Shown: in pieces, positions 5,133-5,903 of the stretch
How positions within the stretch are numbered: the stretch's first letter is position 1
How the letters are laid out: each line of letters begins with the position of its first letter
Assembly: GCA_900553205.1 (NCBI GenBank)
Contig: USCK01000117.1
Location: forward strand, 1-5,903
Length of the DNA: 5,903 nt
Direction of reading: 5' to 3'
Source of the DNA: an uncultured bacterium
GTDB taxonomy: Bacteria > Cyanobacteriota > Vampirovibrionia > Gastranaerophilales > Gastranaerophilaceae
Notes under the pieces: model-generated
The model's input: only the letters and a program-made list of their open reading frames with translations
Told to the model about the DNA's origin: nothing
The model's database searches: none
Translations under genes and position numbers: made by a program

Positions 5133-5483
5133 ATGAGAGTAAAACGTGGAAATGTATGTCGTAACAGACACAAAAAAATATTAAAGTTAGCTAAAGGTTT
5201 TAAAGGTGCAAGAAGCAGAATATTTAAAGTTGCTAATTGTGCTGTAATGAAAGCTCTTAAATATGCTTACAGAGATAGACGAACTACAAAACGCAATATG
5301 CGTCGTCTATGGATTGTTAGAATCAATGCTGCAGTTAGAGCTGAAGGTATGAATTATTCAAGATTCGTTAATGCTTGTAAAAAAGCAAACATTATTGTTA
5401 ATCGTAAAATGTTAGCAGACCTTGCAGTTAATGACAAAGAAGCATTTTCTATGATTGTTGAAAAAGCAAAAGCTGCTTTATAA
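5133..5483 (+). CDS. rplT: 50S ribosomal protein L20 (bL20)
   Basis: bL20 binds 23S rRNA early in large-subunit assembly. In Escherichia coli and Bacillus it also represses its own operon by binding the mRNA leader. The 116-residue product is of normal length. It begins MRVKRGNVCRNRHKKILKLA with the long basic N-terminal extension (1-58), then YRDRRTTKRNMRRLWIVRINAAVR (46-69), GMNYSRFV (72-79) and a C-terminal globular part containing NRKMLADLAVND (89-100), all conserved blocks. Its AGGAG (5119-5123) overlaps the rpmI TAG stop, so the two genes are likely translationally coupled. A strong terminator follows 17 bp after the stop codon. Autoregulation through the untranslated region before rpmI is plausible from family knowledge. 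Confidence 0.98.
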   Translation: MRVKRGNVCRNRHKKILKLAKGFKGARSRIFKVANCAVMKALKYAYRDRRTTKRNMRRLWIVRINAAVRAEGMNYSRFVNACKKANIIVNRKMLADLAVNDKEAFSMIVEKAKAAL

Positions 5484-5499
5484 TTTTTGTAAAGTTTAT

Positions 5500-5538
5500 A
5501 AAAAAGATGGTAGAGTTTATTCTCTATCATCTTTTTTT
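5500..5538. terminator. Bidirectional terminator between rplT and rnpB
   Basis: AAAAAGATGGTAGAG (5501-5515) and CTCTATCATCTTTTT (5522-5536) form a 15-bp stem with one G-T wobble and a 6-nt loop. Seven T residues (5532-5538) follow on the plus strand. On the minus strand the other arm ends in six T residues (complement of 5500-5505). It thus fits as terminator for rplT from the left and for rnpB from the right. Confidence 0.9.
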
Positions 5539-5565
5539 GTATATTAATTTAGTTCTAATATTAAT

Positions 5566-5903
5566 AATACCTGAGTAGTTCATAAGCCGTGTTCTGTTTC
5601 TCGATAATCATCTGTCTGGTATTATGATTGCTCATAATCTCTAGCGATAACTTAGAAGTAGGCGGACACCTTTAACCTTCAACTCTATCTTGCATTCAAT
5701 CTGGGTTTACCTAGCTAATATTTCTCAATATTACTGGTGAAGCTCTTAACTCACCGTTGCACCATCGCCTGTGAAATTAATCCATCGGCAGTTTACATTT
5801 CTGTGGCACTATCCACCGATTCGCACCGTCCGGAGTTTCTCCGGAGATTTGTCCTTGAATGCACGGACTTTCCTCACTTGTATCAAGCGCGATTATACGG
5901 CTA
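5566..5903 (-). ncRNA. rnpB: RNase P RNA, 5' end cut by the window edge
   Basis: The catalytic RNA of RNase P removes the 5' leader of pre-tRNAs. The minus strand shows the universal helix P4: GAGGAAAGTCCGTGC (5875-5861) pairs with the 3' ACAGAACACGGCTTAT (5597-5582). E. coli has CCGGG/CCCGG where this RNA has CCGTG/CACGG, a compensated change that supports a functional fold. Also visible are P3 (CGCTTG/CAAGTG, 5889-5875), a TCCGGAG/CTCCGGA hairpin (5845-5829) resembling P8, a short helix with a GCGA loop like P9, and the conserved GTGCCACAGAAA block (5809-5798). The P11 region has GGTGAGTTAAGAGCTTCACC (5755-5736), P12 is capped by GAGA (5733-5716), and P18 is capped by GCAA (5638-5621). P2 pairs 5896-5891 with 5608-5603. 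The exact 3' end is approximate. Helices between P12 and P18 were not resolved; overall it looks like class A. Confidence 0.95.

Overview
The window is AT-rich (roughly one third G+C by eye) bacterial chromosome carrying housekeeping genes. The mix of amino-acid biosynthesis, CTP synthase, a GatCAB subunit, the L35/L20 operon and RNase P RNA rules out phage or plasmid DNA, and I see no insertion sequence, CRISPR array or tRNA. The phylum cannot be fixed from sequence alone. Low G+C, a YhaM-type exonuclease and strong AGGAG-type ribosome binding sites suit a Firmicutes-like genome. The lack of infC directly before rpmI-rplT also suits non-photosynthetic relatives of Cyanobacteria. This assignment is a guess.

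Layout: positions 1-1102 hold two minus-strand genes in one unit, an OB-fold/HD-domain exoribonuclease followed 9 bp later by the start of homoserine kinase (thrB), which runs off the left edge. Divergent to them is a small ribbon-helix-helix DNA-binding protein (1288-1476, +). It ends at a hairpin shared with the convergent ilvC. Positions 1569-4566 are a minus-strand block, in transcription order gatC, an intrinsic terminator, pyrG and ilvC. The ilvC-pyrG gap is only 19 bp, so these two are probably cotranscribed. I see no good promoter between the gatC terminator and pyrG.

Positions 4567-4910 are a 344-bp divergent regulatory region. It contains a palindrome that places -35 elements on both strands, an inverted repeat over the gatC ribosome binding site, a putative ~150-nt plus-strand transcript ending in a strong terminator, and a second promoter just before rpmI. 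Then come rpmI and rplT (+), a bidirectional terminator, and the RNase P RNA gene rnpB on the minus strand, which lacks only its extreme 5' end at the right edge.

No new multi-gene system is visible. The observations most worth following are non-coding: the possible short RNA or L20-type attenuator upstream of rpmI, the terminator/ribosome-binding-site arrangement between gatC and pyrG, the hairpin on the gatC ribosome binding site, and an unusual cofactor loop in IlvC.
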